The position numbers and the translations under genes were made by a program. A DNA stretch of 64,000 nt. It comes from Algibacter marinivivus. Its GTDB lineage: Bacteria > Bacteroidota > Bacteroidia > Flavobacteriales > Flavobacteriaceae. Positions within the stretch are counted from its first letter, which is position 1, and each line of letters starts with the position of its first letter. Under the pieces are notes generated by a model. The model was not told the DNA's origin and searched no databases. It saw only the letters and a program-made list of their open reading frames with translations. The DNA is taken from contig NZ_QFRI01000001.1 in the NCBI RefSeq assembly GCF_003143755.1, forward strand, positions 124,001-188,000, written 5' to 3'. Shown piece by piece: positions 7,162-14,535 of this stretch.

Positions 7162-7324
7162 ATTCCGATAAAATCGGAATCATCAATCTGTAGAAATAAT
7201 GAACGAAAAAACGTAATCGCGATGCGTAGCATCAGGCGTGAAGTTTTGAAAGTGAATGGTGCTTTTGCAATTTCCTCAGATTGATTTGATTTTTTGGTTC
7301 GTTTTGCATCAAGGCAAAATGAAC
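7162..7324 (+). other. Hairpin-rich non-coding segment upstream of the sulfur genes
   Basis: Two hairpins stand out: ATTCCGAT/ATCGGAAT (7162-7180, 3-nt loop) and an 11-bp stem at 7297-7324 that pairs GTTCgTTTTGC with GCAAAAtGAAC around a 6-nt loop. Between them lies GAACGAAAAAACG (7201-7213), partly complementary to the TTTTTTGGTTCG at 7291-7302. No ORF is credible. It may be another dispersed flavobacterial repeat; only one copy occurs in this window. Confidence 0.45.
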
Positions 7325-7394
7325 ATATAATAACTCTTTAACAGATTCTCAGCTAAAGAATATATTAGTAAAACACTTTTGTATATTACAGCTA

Positions 7395-7428
7395 TACTTA
7401 AGTAACATTTATTACAATAACTTAAGTA
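7395..7428 (+). promoter_or_regulatory. Paired ACTTAAGT palindromes upstream of the sulfur operon
   Basis: The 8-bp palindrome ACTTAAGT occurs at 7396-7403 and 7420-7427, 24 bp apart, both followed by A, 35 bp before the ATG of the first transporter gene. The position and symmetry suggest binding sites for a dimeric regulator. Which regulator (the Crp-family protein or another) cannot be told from the sequence. Confidence 0.45.
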
Positions 7429-7462
7429 CATTCAACATAAATTCGCACTAAAACTGGTAAAT

Positions 7463-8020
7463 ATGGAATCTATTTTAAACCCATGGCCTTGGTATATATC
7501 TGGTCCATTAATAGCCTTAGTTATGGCTCTTCTACTCTACTTTGGCAAAACATTCGGCATGTCATCAAACCTTCGTACCATGTGCTCTATAGCTGGTGCA
7601 GGTAAATTTGCAGACTTTTTCAATTTTAAATGGAAAGACCAAGTTTGGAACTTAACCGTAGTTCTCGGCGCTATTATTGGCGGATTTATAGCAACTCAAT
7701 ACCTTTCAAACAACTCTGGAACAGATTTAAACCCTTCAACAGTATCAGAACTTCAAAGTATGGGCTTTAAAAATCCTGGTCAAACATTAGTCCCAAACGA
7801 GATGTATAGTTTAGATGTTTTAGCATCGCCAAAAGCTTTAATCCTATTAGTTGTTGGCGGATTACTTGTAGGTTTCGGAACACGTTACGCAGGTGGTTGC
7901 ACATCAGGTCATGCTATTACAGGTTTAAGTAGTTTACAAAAACCATCATTAATAGCTGTTATTGGTTTTTTTATCGGAGGCCTTATTATGGCGAATTTTA
8001 TTTTACCTCTAATTTTTTAA
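7463..8020 (+). CDS. YeeE/YedE family sulfur-compound transporter (first half-size subunit)
   Basis: 185 residues with several membrane helices. The family signature RYAGGCTSGHAITGLSSLQ (about residues 141-159) carries the conserved cysteine that handles thiosulfate or related sulfur species in the YeeE/YedE (DUF395) family. Full-length YeeE has about twice the helices; here the next gene (4-bp gap) encodes a second, complementary half, so the pair probably forms one transporter. First gene of the sulfur operon, behind the ACTTAAGT palindromes. The exact substrate is inferred from family. Confidence 0.9.
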   Translation: MESILNPWPWYISGPLIALVMALLLYFGKTFGMSSNLRTMCSIAGAGKFADFFNFKWKDQVWNLTVVLGAIIGGFIATQYLSNNSGTDLNPSTVSELQSMGFKNPGQTLVPNEMYSLDVLASPKALILLVVGGLLVGFGTRYAGGCTSGHAITGLSSLQKPSLIAVIGFFIGGLIMANFILPLIF

Positions 8021-8024
8021 ATAT

Positions 8025-8438
8025 ATGAAGGCGTTAAAATTTTTATTAGTAGGCATATTTTTCGGTATCGTTTTAGTGAAATCCGAAGCGGTTTCATGGT
8101 ACCGTATTTATGAGATGTTTAGGTTTCAATCCTTTCATATGTATGGTATTATTGGTACAGCTATAGCATCGGGTATTTTATTTTTACAACTCTCAAAACG
8201 AGGCGCTATAAAAAGTATAAAAGGTGCAGATATTTTTGTCCCTAAAAAAGAAAAAGGGCTGATTAGATATATAGTTGGAGGCATTATTTTCGGATTAGGC
8301 TGGGCGCTAATTGGTGCTTGCCCAGGCCCTATGTACATCCTTTTAGGAACAGGAGTTTGGAGCATGGTAATTGTTATCGCTGCTGCTATTTTTGGGACAT
8401 TTATTTATGGTCTTTTGAAAGATAAATTACCTCACTAA
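8025..8438 (+). CDS. YeeE/YedE (DUF6691-type) transporter, second half
   Basis: 137 residues with about four membrane helices. The motif ALIGACPGPMYILLGTG (about residues 103-119) is the counterpart of the GGCTSGH motif in the preceding gene and again centres on a conserved cysteine. The two genes are 4 bp apart, and the stop of this one abuts the ATG of the TauE gene, so the three are translated from one message. Known paired YeeE/YedE half-genes often accompany persulfide-oxidising enzymes, which matches the context. Confidence 0.88.
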   Translation: MKALKFLLVGIFFGIVLVKSEAVSWYRIYEMFRFQSFHMYGIIGTAIASGILFLQLSKRGAIKSIKGADIFVPKKEKGLIRYIVGGIIFGLGWALIGACPGPMYILLGTGVWSMVIVIAAAIFGTFIYGLLKDKLPH

Positions 8439-9230
8439 ATGGATACAACCCAAATTATTGGTTATGTAGGCGCACTAATCGTCGGTTTAGTTTTAGGCTT
8501 AATTGGCGGTGGTGGTTCTATTTTAACTGTTCCACTATTAGTATACTTATTAGGATATAACCCTGTTGTTGCAACTGCTTATTCTTTATTTGTTGTTGGC
8601 ACCTCTTCAATGGTTGGTACTTACCAAAAACATAAAAAGGGTTTGGTGGATTTTAAAACGGGATTAGCATTTTCTTTTCCATCATTTGTTGCTGTTTATT
8701 TGTCCAGACGTTATTTGGTTCCTGGAATTCCTGAAACACTTTTTAGCATAGGAGATTTTGATATAACAAAGGGTATGGGAATCATGATTTTTTTCGCAAT
8801 CATCATGATTATTGCCTCATATTCCATGATAAAAAATAGAAAAGAAAATCTTGAATTATCTCGAAGTCAACCCTATTACAAAACATTCATCCAAGGTCTT
8901 ATAATTGGCACAATAACAGGCATTATTGGTGCTGGTGGTGGATTCCTATACGTTCCAGCACTTGTAATATGGGCAAACATTCCTATGAAAAAGGCAGTTG
9001 GTACATCATTGATTATTGTAACTATTAACTCTTTAATTGGTTTTATAGGTGATATACAAACTTTAGATATAGAATGGACATTCTTATTAATTTTTACAAG
9101 TATTTCAATATTAGGAATTATTTTAGGTGTATTTCTATCCAAATTTATAAGTGGTAAAAAACTTAAAAAGAGTTTTGGCTATTTTGTTTTAGTCATGGCT
9201 ACCTATATCATTTACAAAGAGTTAAAATAA
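8439..9230 (+). CDS. TauE/SafE family sulfite/anion exporter
   Basis: 263 residues with two repeated halves of about four helices each, beginning GLIGGGGSILTVPLLVYLLG and IIGAGGGFLYVPALV, the glycine-rich repeat motifs of TauE/SafE permeases. In sulfide-detoxification operons this family exports sulfite or related oxidised sulfur made by the persulfide dioxygenase. The start codon directly follows the previous stop; the next gene is 70 bp downstream. The role as sulfite exporter is inferred from context. Confidence 0.9.
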   Translation: MDTTQIIGYVGALIVGLVLGLIGGGGSILTVPLLVYLLGYNPVVATAYSLFVVGTSSMVGTYQKHKKGLVDFKTGLAFSFPSFVAVYLSRRYLVPGIPETLFSIGDFDITKGMGIMIFFAIIMIIASYSMIKNRKENLELSRSQPYYKTFIQGLIIGTITGIIGAGGGFLYVPALVIWANIPMKKAVGTSLIIVTINSLIGFIGDIQTLDIEWTFLLIFTSISILGIILGVFLSKFISGKKLKKSFGYFVLVMATYIIYKELK

Positions 9231-9300
9231 TTTTAAAAGTAATATAAGTTACAAATCAAACTCAAAAGGTTTCGTAATTTTACAAAAGAATTTATAGCAA

Positions 9301-10713
9301 ATGAAAATAGAACAGATATATACAGGATGTTTAGCCCAAGGTGCTTACTACATTGAATCAAATGGAGAGGTTGCTATTATTGATCCTTTACGAGAAACCC
9401 AACAATATGTTGATAAGGCTGCTAAAGAAAACGCCAAAATCAAATATATTTTTGAAACTCATTTTCATGCAGATTTTGTTTCTGGTCATGTAGATTTAGC
9501 TAAAAAAACTGGAGCTACTATTGTTTTTGGACCTGGAGCAAAAACAGAATATAATATTCATGAAGCCACAAACAATGAGGAATTTAAAGTAGGAAACCTA
9601 ACCATTAAAGTGTTGCATACACCTGGACATACTCTAGAATCTTCAACATTTTTATTATTGGATGAAAATGGAAAAGAACACGCTATTTTTTCAGGAGATA
9701 CTTTATTTTTAGGTGATGTTGGCAGGCCAGATTTGGCAATTAAATCCGATTTAACAAAAGAAGATTTAGCGGCTATGTTATATGATTCTTTACGAAATAA
9801 AATCATGACTTTACCAGATGATATTATTGTGTATCCTGCTCATGGTGCAGGTTCTGCATGCGGTAAAAATTTAAGTAAAGAAACAGTTGGTATCTTAGGT
9901 GATCAAAAGAAAACGAATTATGCTTTAAGAGCAGATATGACTAAAGAAGAATTTGTAAAAGAAGTGTTGGATGGTATTGCTCCTCCTCCACAATATTTTG
10001 CAAAAAATGCCATGATGAATAAGGTTGGATACGATGCTTTTGAAAACATTCTTAAAAAAGGAGATACTCCTTTAAGTCCTGAAGCTTTTGAAGTTAAAGC
10101 AAATAACGAAGATGCTTTGGTTTTGGATGTGCGTTCTCCAAAAGATTTTGTTGACGGACATATTCCTAACTCAATTTTTATAGGTTTAAATGGTGGTTTT
10201 GCACCTTGGGTTGGTGCCTTAATCACAGATTTGAAACAGCCAATTTTATTAGTAACTCCAGAAGGTCGTGAAGAAGAAACTGTAACCCGATTATCTCGTG
10301 TTGGTTATGATAATACACTTGGGTATTTAGAAGGCGGTATAAACGCTTGGAAGCAATCAGGAAAAGATATAGAAACTATTAAATCGATTAATGCTGACGT
10401 GTTCTCTAATCATTTTAAAAATGAAAATATAAATGTACTTGATGTTAGAAAAGATGGTGAATTTCTATCTGAACACTTAAAAGGTGATAATGTACAACAC
10501 TTTTCTTTAGATTTTATTAATGATAATATGAACTCCATAAACAAAGATCAAACCTATTATGTGCATTGTGCAGGAGGTTATCGTTCAGTCATTGCAGCTT
10601 CTATTTTAAAAGCACGAGGTTTTAATAATTTAGTTGATATTGCTGGTGGTTTTGGAGCTATTAAAAATACAGATTTGCCAACTACAGATTTTGTTTGTCC
10701 TACAACGCTCTAA
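9301..10713 (+). CDS. CstB-like persulfide dioxygenase-rhodanese fusion
   Basis: 470 residues. Residues 1-235 are a metallo-beta-lactamase-fold domain of the ETHE1/persulfide-dioxygenase type: HxHxD at His54, His56, Asp58, then His63, with GHTLESS, SGDTLFLGDVGRPD and PAHGAGSACG. Residues about 260-360 are a rhodanese domain whose active-site position lacks cysteine (VTPEGREEE). Residues about 370-470 are a second rhodanese with an intact CAGGYRS loop (Cys423). This MBL-inactive rhodanese-active rhodanese order is that of CstB, which oxidises low-molecular-weight persulfides to thiosulfate or sulfite. With the upstream transporters it forms a sulfide/sulfane-sulfur detoxification set. A sulfide:quinone oxidoreductase is not in this window. 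Confidence 0.92.
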   Translation: MKIEQIYTGCLAQGAYYIESNGEVAIIDPLRETQQYVDKAAKENAKIKYIFETHFHADFVSGHVDLAKKTGATIVFGPGAKTEYNIHEATNNEEFKVGNLTIKVLHTPGHTLESSTFLLLDENGKEHAIFSGDTLFLGDVGRPDLAIKSDLTKEDLAAMLYDSLRNKIMTLPDDIIVYPAHGAGSACGKNLSKETVGILGDQKKTNYALRADMTKEEFVKEVLDGIAPPPQYFAKNAMMNKVGYDAFENILKKGDTPLSPEAFEVKANNEDALVLDVRSPKDFVDGHIPNSIFIGLNGGFAPWVGALITDLKQPILLVTPEGREEETVTRLSRVGYDNTLGYLEGGINAWKQSGKDIETIKSINADVFSNHFKNENINVLDVRKDGEFLSEHLKGDNVQHFSLDFINDNMNSINKDQTYYVHCAGGYRSVIAASILKARGFNNLVDIAGGFGAIKNTDLPTTDFVCPTTL

Positions 10714-10749
10714 TTTCTTAGAATTTTGAAGACTCTAAAAAGTTGTAAA

Positions 10750-10784
10750 TAAAAAAGACTTCACAAGTTTTAAAATTTGTGAAG
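10750..10784 (-). terminator. Terminator between cstB-like gene and clpS
   Basis: Stem CTTCACAA/TTGTGAAG (10759-10766, 10777-10784). On the minus strand it is followed by a T-run (A-run at 10751-10756), so it mainly terminates the minus-strand clpS transcript. Confidence 0.7.
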
Positions 10785-10813
10785 CCTGATAATTATAATT
10801 TTTCAACTTTTAA

Positions 10814-11089
10814 TTATATTATTTCTGCACTTAAACCTGCTTCTAAAAGCATAGAACAACGCGGTTTTAAATCTTTATACTCACCTGTTTTTACTGTACA
10901 TCTACCTTTATAGTGCACAAGAATGGCACATTGTTCAGCTTGTTCCGCGGTATGCTCACATGCATGGATAAGCGTTTCTATAACATGATCAAAGGTATTT
11001 ACATCATCGTTATGTAATACAATTTCATTTTGAGTAACTACTGCTTCTTTAAGCAATAATTCTTCCGAAGTTTTTTCTTTTGAACTCAT
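10814..11089 (-). CDS. clpS: ATP-dependent Clp protease adaptor ClpS
   Basis: 91 residues, the usual length. The core LHNDDVNTFDHVIETLIHAC and the HTAEQAEQCAILVHYKGRC helix contain the residues that bind N-degron substrates and the ClpA/ClpC N-domain. ClpS delivers N-end-rule substrates to the Clp protease. It lies 31 bp after prmA on the same strand; this clpS-prmA-tpiA order appears to be a single transcription direction ending at the terminator at 10750-10784. Confidence 0.95.
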   Translation of the reverse strand: MSSKEKTSEELLLKEAVVTQNEIVLHNDDVNTFDHVIETLIHACEHTAEQAEQCAILVHYKGRCTVKTGEYKDLKPRCSMLLEAGLSAEII

Positions 11090-11120
11090 AGCCTAATAAT
11101 CTTGGGGATTAATTATAGTA

Positions 11121-11954
11121 CTAATTTAAAAATTTTAGTGAAACCCAATTGTTTCTTTCCAACTTTTCTTCAAATTTTAACAAATGTTTTTCACACACCT
11201 CTTGAATCATTGGAATATCATCATTGTAAAATCCACTTAAAAAAAGCATTCCATTTTTATTAAGTTTTGACACATAGGTTGACATATCTTGCATTAAAAT
11301 ATTACGATTAATATTTGCTATAATTATATCATACTTATTTTTAATAGCTGATGCATCCCCTTCTATAACCGTAATACTTTTGCAATTATTGCGCTCTACA
11401 TTTTCGAGACTATTTAAATAACACCAGTTATCATAATCTATAGCATCAATAGGTTTTGCGCCTTTAAGTTCTGCTAGAATAGCCAAAACTCCTGTACCAC
11501 AACCCATATCTAAAACGGATTTATCTTTAAAATCGTTTTTTAATATATGCTGAATCATCATGTGCGTAGTTTCATGATGCCCAGTACCGAAACTCATTTT
11601 AGGCTCGATGACAATATCGTATTTAGTATCGAATTTATCATGAAATGGTGCACGAACTGCACATTCACCATCTACCACAATCGGGTTAAAATTTTTCTCC
11701 CATTCGGCATTCCAATTGGTTTGTTCTATCTCTTCAAAAGTGAAACTAATTTGAAATTCGTCTGAATTTAGAATTTGAACATCGTCTAAAATGTCTGCAT
11801 ACCATTCTTCTTTTTGAATGTATGCGGTTACACCGTCTTCAGTTTCTACAAAACTCTCAAAACCTGCATAACCTAATTCGGCAATTAGAATTTCTACTGC
11901 TGGTTGTAAAGGATGTACTTTGAAGTAGTACCCTATGTAGATGATATTGGACAT
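11121..11954 (-). CDS. prmA: Ribosomal protein L11 methyltransferase PrmA
   Basis: 277 residues. S-adenosylmethionine-dependent enzyme that trimethylates ribosomal protein L11. The SAM-binding motif VLDMGCGTGVLAILAELKGA, the preceding KMSFGTGHHETTHMM segment and the catalytic-region IIANINRNIL are all present, as in PrmA. Repeat copy C lies between this gene and the upstream tpiA, and the small clpS gene follows. Confidence 0.95.
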   Translation of the reverse strand: MSNIIYIGYYFKVHPLQPAVEILIAELGYAGFESFVETEDGVTAYIQKEEWYADILDDVQILNSDEFQISFTFEEIEQTNWNAEWEKNFNPIVVDGECAVRAPFHDKFDTKYDIVIEPKMSFGTGHHETTHMMIQHILKNDFKDKSVLDMGCGTGVLAILAELKGAKPIDAIDYDNWCYLNSLENVERNNCKSITVIEGDASAIKNKYDIIIANINRNILMQDMSTYVSKLNKNGMLFLSGFYNDDIPMIQEVCEKHLLKFEEKLERNNWVSLKFLN

Positions 11955-11981
11955 GATGCTAGTATTATGTTTGCGGATTTA

Positions 11982-12081
11982 CCCGCGTTAGCGATTGCAG
12001 TGGAAAGCCCACAGACCGACGAAGGAGGTGCGAGGACTTGTAATGTAAAGCGCGACCCCGATTTTCATCGGGGTAACGCCC
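11982..12081 (-). repeat. Dispersed structured repeat, copy C
   Basis: Ends GCGTTA (11985-11990) and TAACGC (12074-12079) on the plus strand; canonical direction is minus. The first internal hairpin is the longest in the family, CCCCGAT/ATCGGGG with a tetraloop (12056-12073). It lies between tpiA and prmA, co-directional with both, so it would be transcribed if they form one unit. Confidence 0.85.
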
Positions 12082-12095
12082 AAATTATTATTTAT

Positions 12096-12845
12096 TTAAA
12101 ATGCATTTACAATTGCAAAAAAGTCTTCTGCATTAAGTGATGCTCCTCCAATTAAACCACCATCTACATCTGGTTTAGAGAAAATTTCCTCTGCGTTTGC
12201 TGGTTTTACGCTTCCTCCATAAAGAATTGAAACCTCCTCAGCAATATCATTTCCGTATTTATCTGCCAACGTTTTTCTGATGAATGCGTGCATGTCTTGC
12301 GCTTGCTCTGGACTAGCAGTCTCGCCAGTACCAATAGCCCAAACCGGCTCGTAAGCCAACACGATGTTTTGGAATGCCGCAGCACCTAAATGGAATAATG
12401 CGTTTTTAATTTGATTACCAACAACGGCCTCTTCGTTTCCTGCTTTTCTATCTGCTAATTCCTCACCAAAACAGAAAATAACACGCATACCTTTTGCAAG
12501 TGCAGCGTCTACTTTTTTAGCAAGTAACTCGTCTGTTTCATTAAAGTATTCACGACGCTCACTGTGTCCAAGTATAACCGTGTTTATACCTATACTTTTT
12601 AACATACTAGCACTAATTTCTCCGGTATAAGCTCCGTTTTCTGCAAAGTGCATATTTTGTGCAACAACTTCTATATTAGATTGTCTTAATGCGTTATATG
12701 CTGCCCATAAATTTGTTGCTGTTGGCGCAACCATAACTTCTGCATCTGTAGTTTTAGTTTGGTTTTTTAAAGCCGTAATTAGCGATTCAGTTTGCGCTAA
12801 ATCATTATTCATTTTCCAGTTTCCGGCTACGATTTGTTTTCTCAT
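12096..12845 (-). CDS. tpiA: Triose-phosphate isomerase
   Basis: 249 residues, standard length for the TIM-barrel enzyme that interconverts dihydroxyacetone phosphate and glyceraldehyde 3-phosphate. Active-site elements are complete: GNWKMN (Lys near residue 11), LGHSERR (catalytic His about 96), AYEPVWAIGTG (catalytic Glu about 168, flexible loop after it) and LYGGSVKP (phosphate loop). Housekeeping glycolysis/gluconeogenesis gene. A small hairpin (12857-12879) precedes its start. Confidence 0.98.
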   Translation of the reverse strand: MRKQIVAGNWKMNNDLAQTESLITALKNQTKTTDAEVMVAPTATNLWAAYNALRQSNIEVVAQNMHFAENGAYTGEISASMLKSIGINTVILGHSERREYFNETDELLAKKVDAALAKGMRVIFCFGEELADRKAGNEEAVVGNQIKNALFHLGAAAFQNIVLAYEPVWAIGTGETASPEQAQDMHAFIRKTLADKYGNDIAEEVSILYGGSVKPANAEEIFSKPDVDGGLIGGASLNAEDFFAIVNAF

Positions 12846-12856
12846 AATAAATTGAT

Positions 12857-12879
12857 AACCTTTTGATTACAAAAGGGTT
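12857..12879 (-). other. Stem-loop in front of tpiA
   Basis: AACCTTTTG/CAAAAGGgTT with a 4-nt loop and one bulge, 12 bp before the tpiA start and 47 bp after the stop of the TlpA-like gene. No T-run follows on the minus strand, so a plain terminator is unlikely; it may be an intercistronic or leader hairpin. Confidence 0.35.
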
Positions 12880-12925
12880 AATTTTATTTTTAATTAATTA
12901 TTTTTCTTTTGTAATGCTAAAATAG

Positions 12926-13417
12926 TTAATTTTTCAATGCTTCTATTAACTTAATGTCATTAGCTTTAATAACATCAAATACAACGATTTCGCCAGCTTT
13001 ATTTATAACCATATATCTAGGAATCCAACTTATATTTACAAAATCAGCAAAATCACATTTCTTAGCATTTTGCATGAAATAATGTTCGCCTTGTACATCG
13101 TATTTTTTTATGCCTCGTTTCCAAGCGTCTTCTGCTCTATCTAGAGAGAAAAATAAAAAAGTGACATCTTTAAATTGGTTTTGTAAGGCTTTAACCTTTG
13201 GCATACCCTTTATACAATCGCCACACCAAGATGCCCAAATATCTATTACTATAGTTTTGCCCTTGTGTTTTTCTAAAATATTTTTTAGAGTAATTTGATT
13301 ACCGTCTAAAGTTGTAAATGTATCGTTTAATGCTGCTTCTGAAAATGCATTTGGATTTTTAGTATTACAACTTAAAACACTTAGTAATAACACTAAAATG
13401 TAGCTTATTCTTCTCAT
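12926..13417 (-). CDS. TlpA-like thioredoxin-fold lipoprotein
   Basis: 163 residues. An N-terminal lipoprotein signal (LLLSVLSC, lipid-attached Cys about residue 17) puts it on the periplasmic side of a membrane. The thioredoxin domain has the active-site WCGDC within DIWASWCGDCIKGMPK and the cis-proline region WIPRYMVI. TlpA/ResA-type proteins reduce or isomerise periplasmic disulfides. The stop of the upstream permease gene is 6 bp away, so they are co-transcribed, and the downstream tpiA follows after 80 bp. Confidence 0.9.
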   Translation of the reverse strand: MRRISYILVLLLSVLSCNTKNPNAFSEAALNDTFTTLDGNQITLKNILEKHKGKTIVIDIWASWCGDCIKGMPKVKALQNQFKDVTFLFFSLDRAEDAWKRGIKKYDVQGEHYFMQNAKKCDFADFVNISWIPRYMVINKAGEIVVFDVIKANDIKLIEALKN

Positions 13418-13423
13418 AATGTT

Positions 13424-14500
13424 TTATTCTAATTTTACTTTTGGATCTAACCAAACATAAATTAAGTCGACTAATATATTAATCATTACAAAAAGCGTCG
13501 CAATTACTAAAACCGAACCCATAATTACAGGCAAATCCAGCGTGTTTAAAGCATTTACTATTTCTTTTCCTAGTCCGTTCCAGCCAAAAATGTACTCTAC
13601 AAAAACGGCTCCTGCCAACATGGATGCAAACCAACCAGAAATGGCTGTTACTACAGGGTTTAATGCATTTTTTACAGCGTGTTTTTTTATAATTTGAAAT
13701 TCGCTTAAACCTTTTGCTCGCGCTGTACGGATATAATCTTGATTGAAGACTTCTAATAACGAATTACGCATAAGCTGAATAACCACAGCCAATGGACGAA
13801 TACCAAGAACTATTGCTGGTAATATTAAGTTTTTCCATTTTATATGCATGTCTTCTCCAAAATCATCGAGTTCATAAAGACTTCCTGTCATTTCTAAATT
13901 AGTGTATTCATGCAACAAATAACCAAAAAACCATGCAAACAAGATGGCACTAAAAAACGATGGAATACTCATACCAAACGTGCTTAGAATTTGAATAGTT
14001 TTGTCTAACCATTTATCTTTATATAATGCTGAAACTATACCTAACAAAATTCCTAATACAATGGCAATAAAAATTGCTGATACAGCTAAAACAAATGTAT
14101 TTGGCAATGTTTCAGACAATACTTGACTGACGCGTTTCCCTTGTTTAGCAAAAGATTCTCTTAGATATGGCTTTTTTAAAACTGTAGTTGTATTACCTAA
14201 TGAAAATAAACTAGCCTCATTATATTTTCCTTTGCTCAAAAAGGTATAATCTTCTGAATTATTTGAGTGAAATGAAATGGGTGACAAATCATTTAAATAA
14301 TATAAATATTGCGTGGTTACGGGTTTATCAAATCCGTACTTTTTCTTGACGATTGCTAGTTGTTTGCTGTCATCATTTTGCCCCATCATCATTTGGGCAG
14401 GATCTCCGGGAAGCACACTAAATAAAAAGAAAATAACAGTTATTACTCCTATTAAAGTGAGTAATGCATAAAAGATTTTATTTAGTAGGTAGTTTATCAA
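13424..14500 (-). CDS. DppB/OppB-type ABC transporter permease, without partners
   Basis: 358 residues. N-terminal helix (FYALLTLIGVITVIFFLF) followed by GDPAQMMMGQ, then a larger extracytoplasmic stretch and five helices; the permease signature IKKHAVKNALNPVVTAISGW (EAA-like loop) is clear. DppB-type permeases pair with a DppC-type permease, ATPases and a binding protein; none are in this window. Its neighbours are the TlpA-like gene (6-bp gap) and the DoxX gene (35-bp gap), so the partner genes are presumably elsewhere. The substrate is unknown. Confidence 0.9.
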   Translation of the reverse strand: MINYLLNKIFYALLTLIGVITVIFFLFSVLPGDPAQMMMGQNDDSKQLAIVKKKYGFDKPVTTQYLYYLNDLSPISFHSNNSEDYTFLSKGKYNEASLFSLGNTTTVLKKPYLRESFAKQGKRVSQVLSETLPNTFVLAVSAIFIAIVLGILLGIVSALYKDKWLDKTIQILSTFGMSIPSFFSAILFAWFFGYLLHEYTNLEMTGSLYELDDFGEDMHIKWKNLILPAIVLGIRPLAVVIQLMRNSLLEVFNQDYIRTARAKGLSEFQIIKKHAVKNALNPVVTAISGWFASMLAGAVFVEYIFGWNGLGKEIVNALNTLDLPVIMGSVLVIATLFVMINILVDLIYVWLDPKVKLE

Positions 14501-14535
14501 TAAAAGTTTATTCGTTTATATGTTTTTATTAATTG

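Noticed and set aside
11913-12140. 75-residue plus-strand ORF across the tpiA-prmA gap
   Set aside because: It reads through repeat copy C and into the antisense of tpiA and prmA.
13424-14500. Complete peptide ABC importer
   Set aside because: Only one DppB-type permease is present; no ATPase, second permease or binding protein accompanies it.
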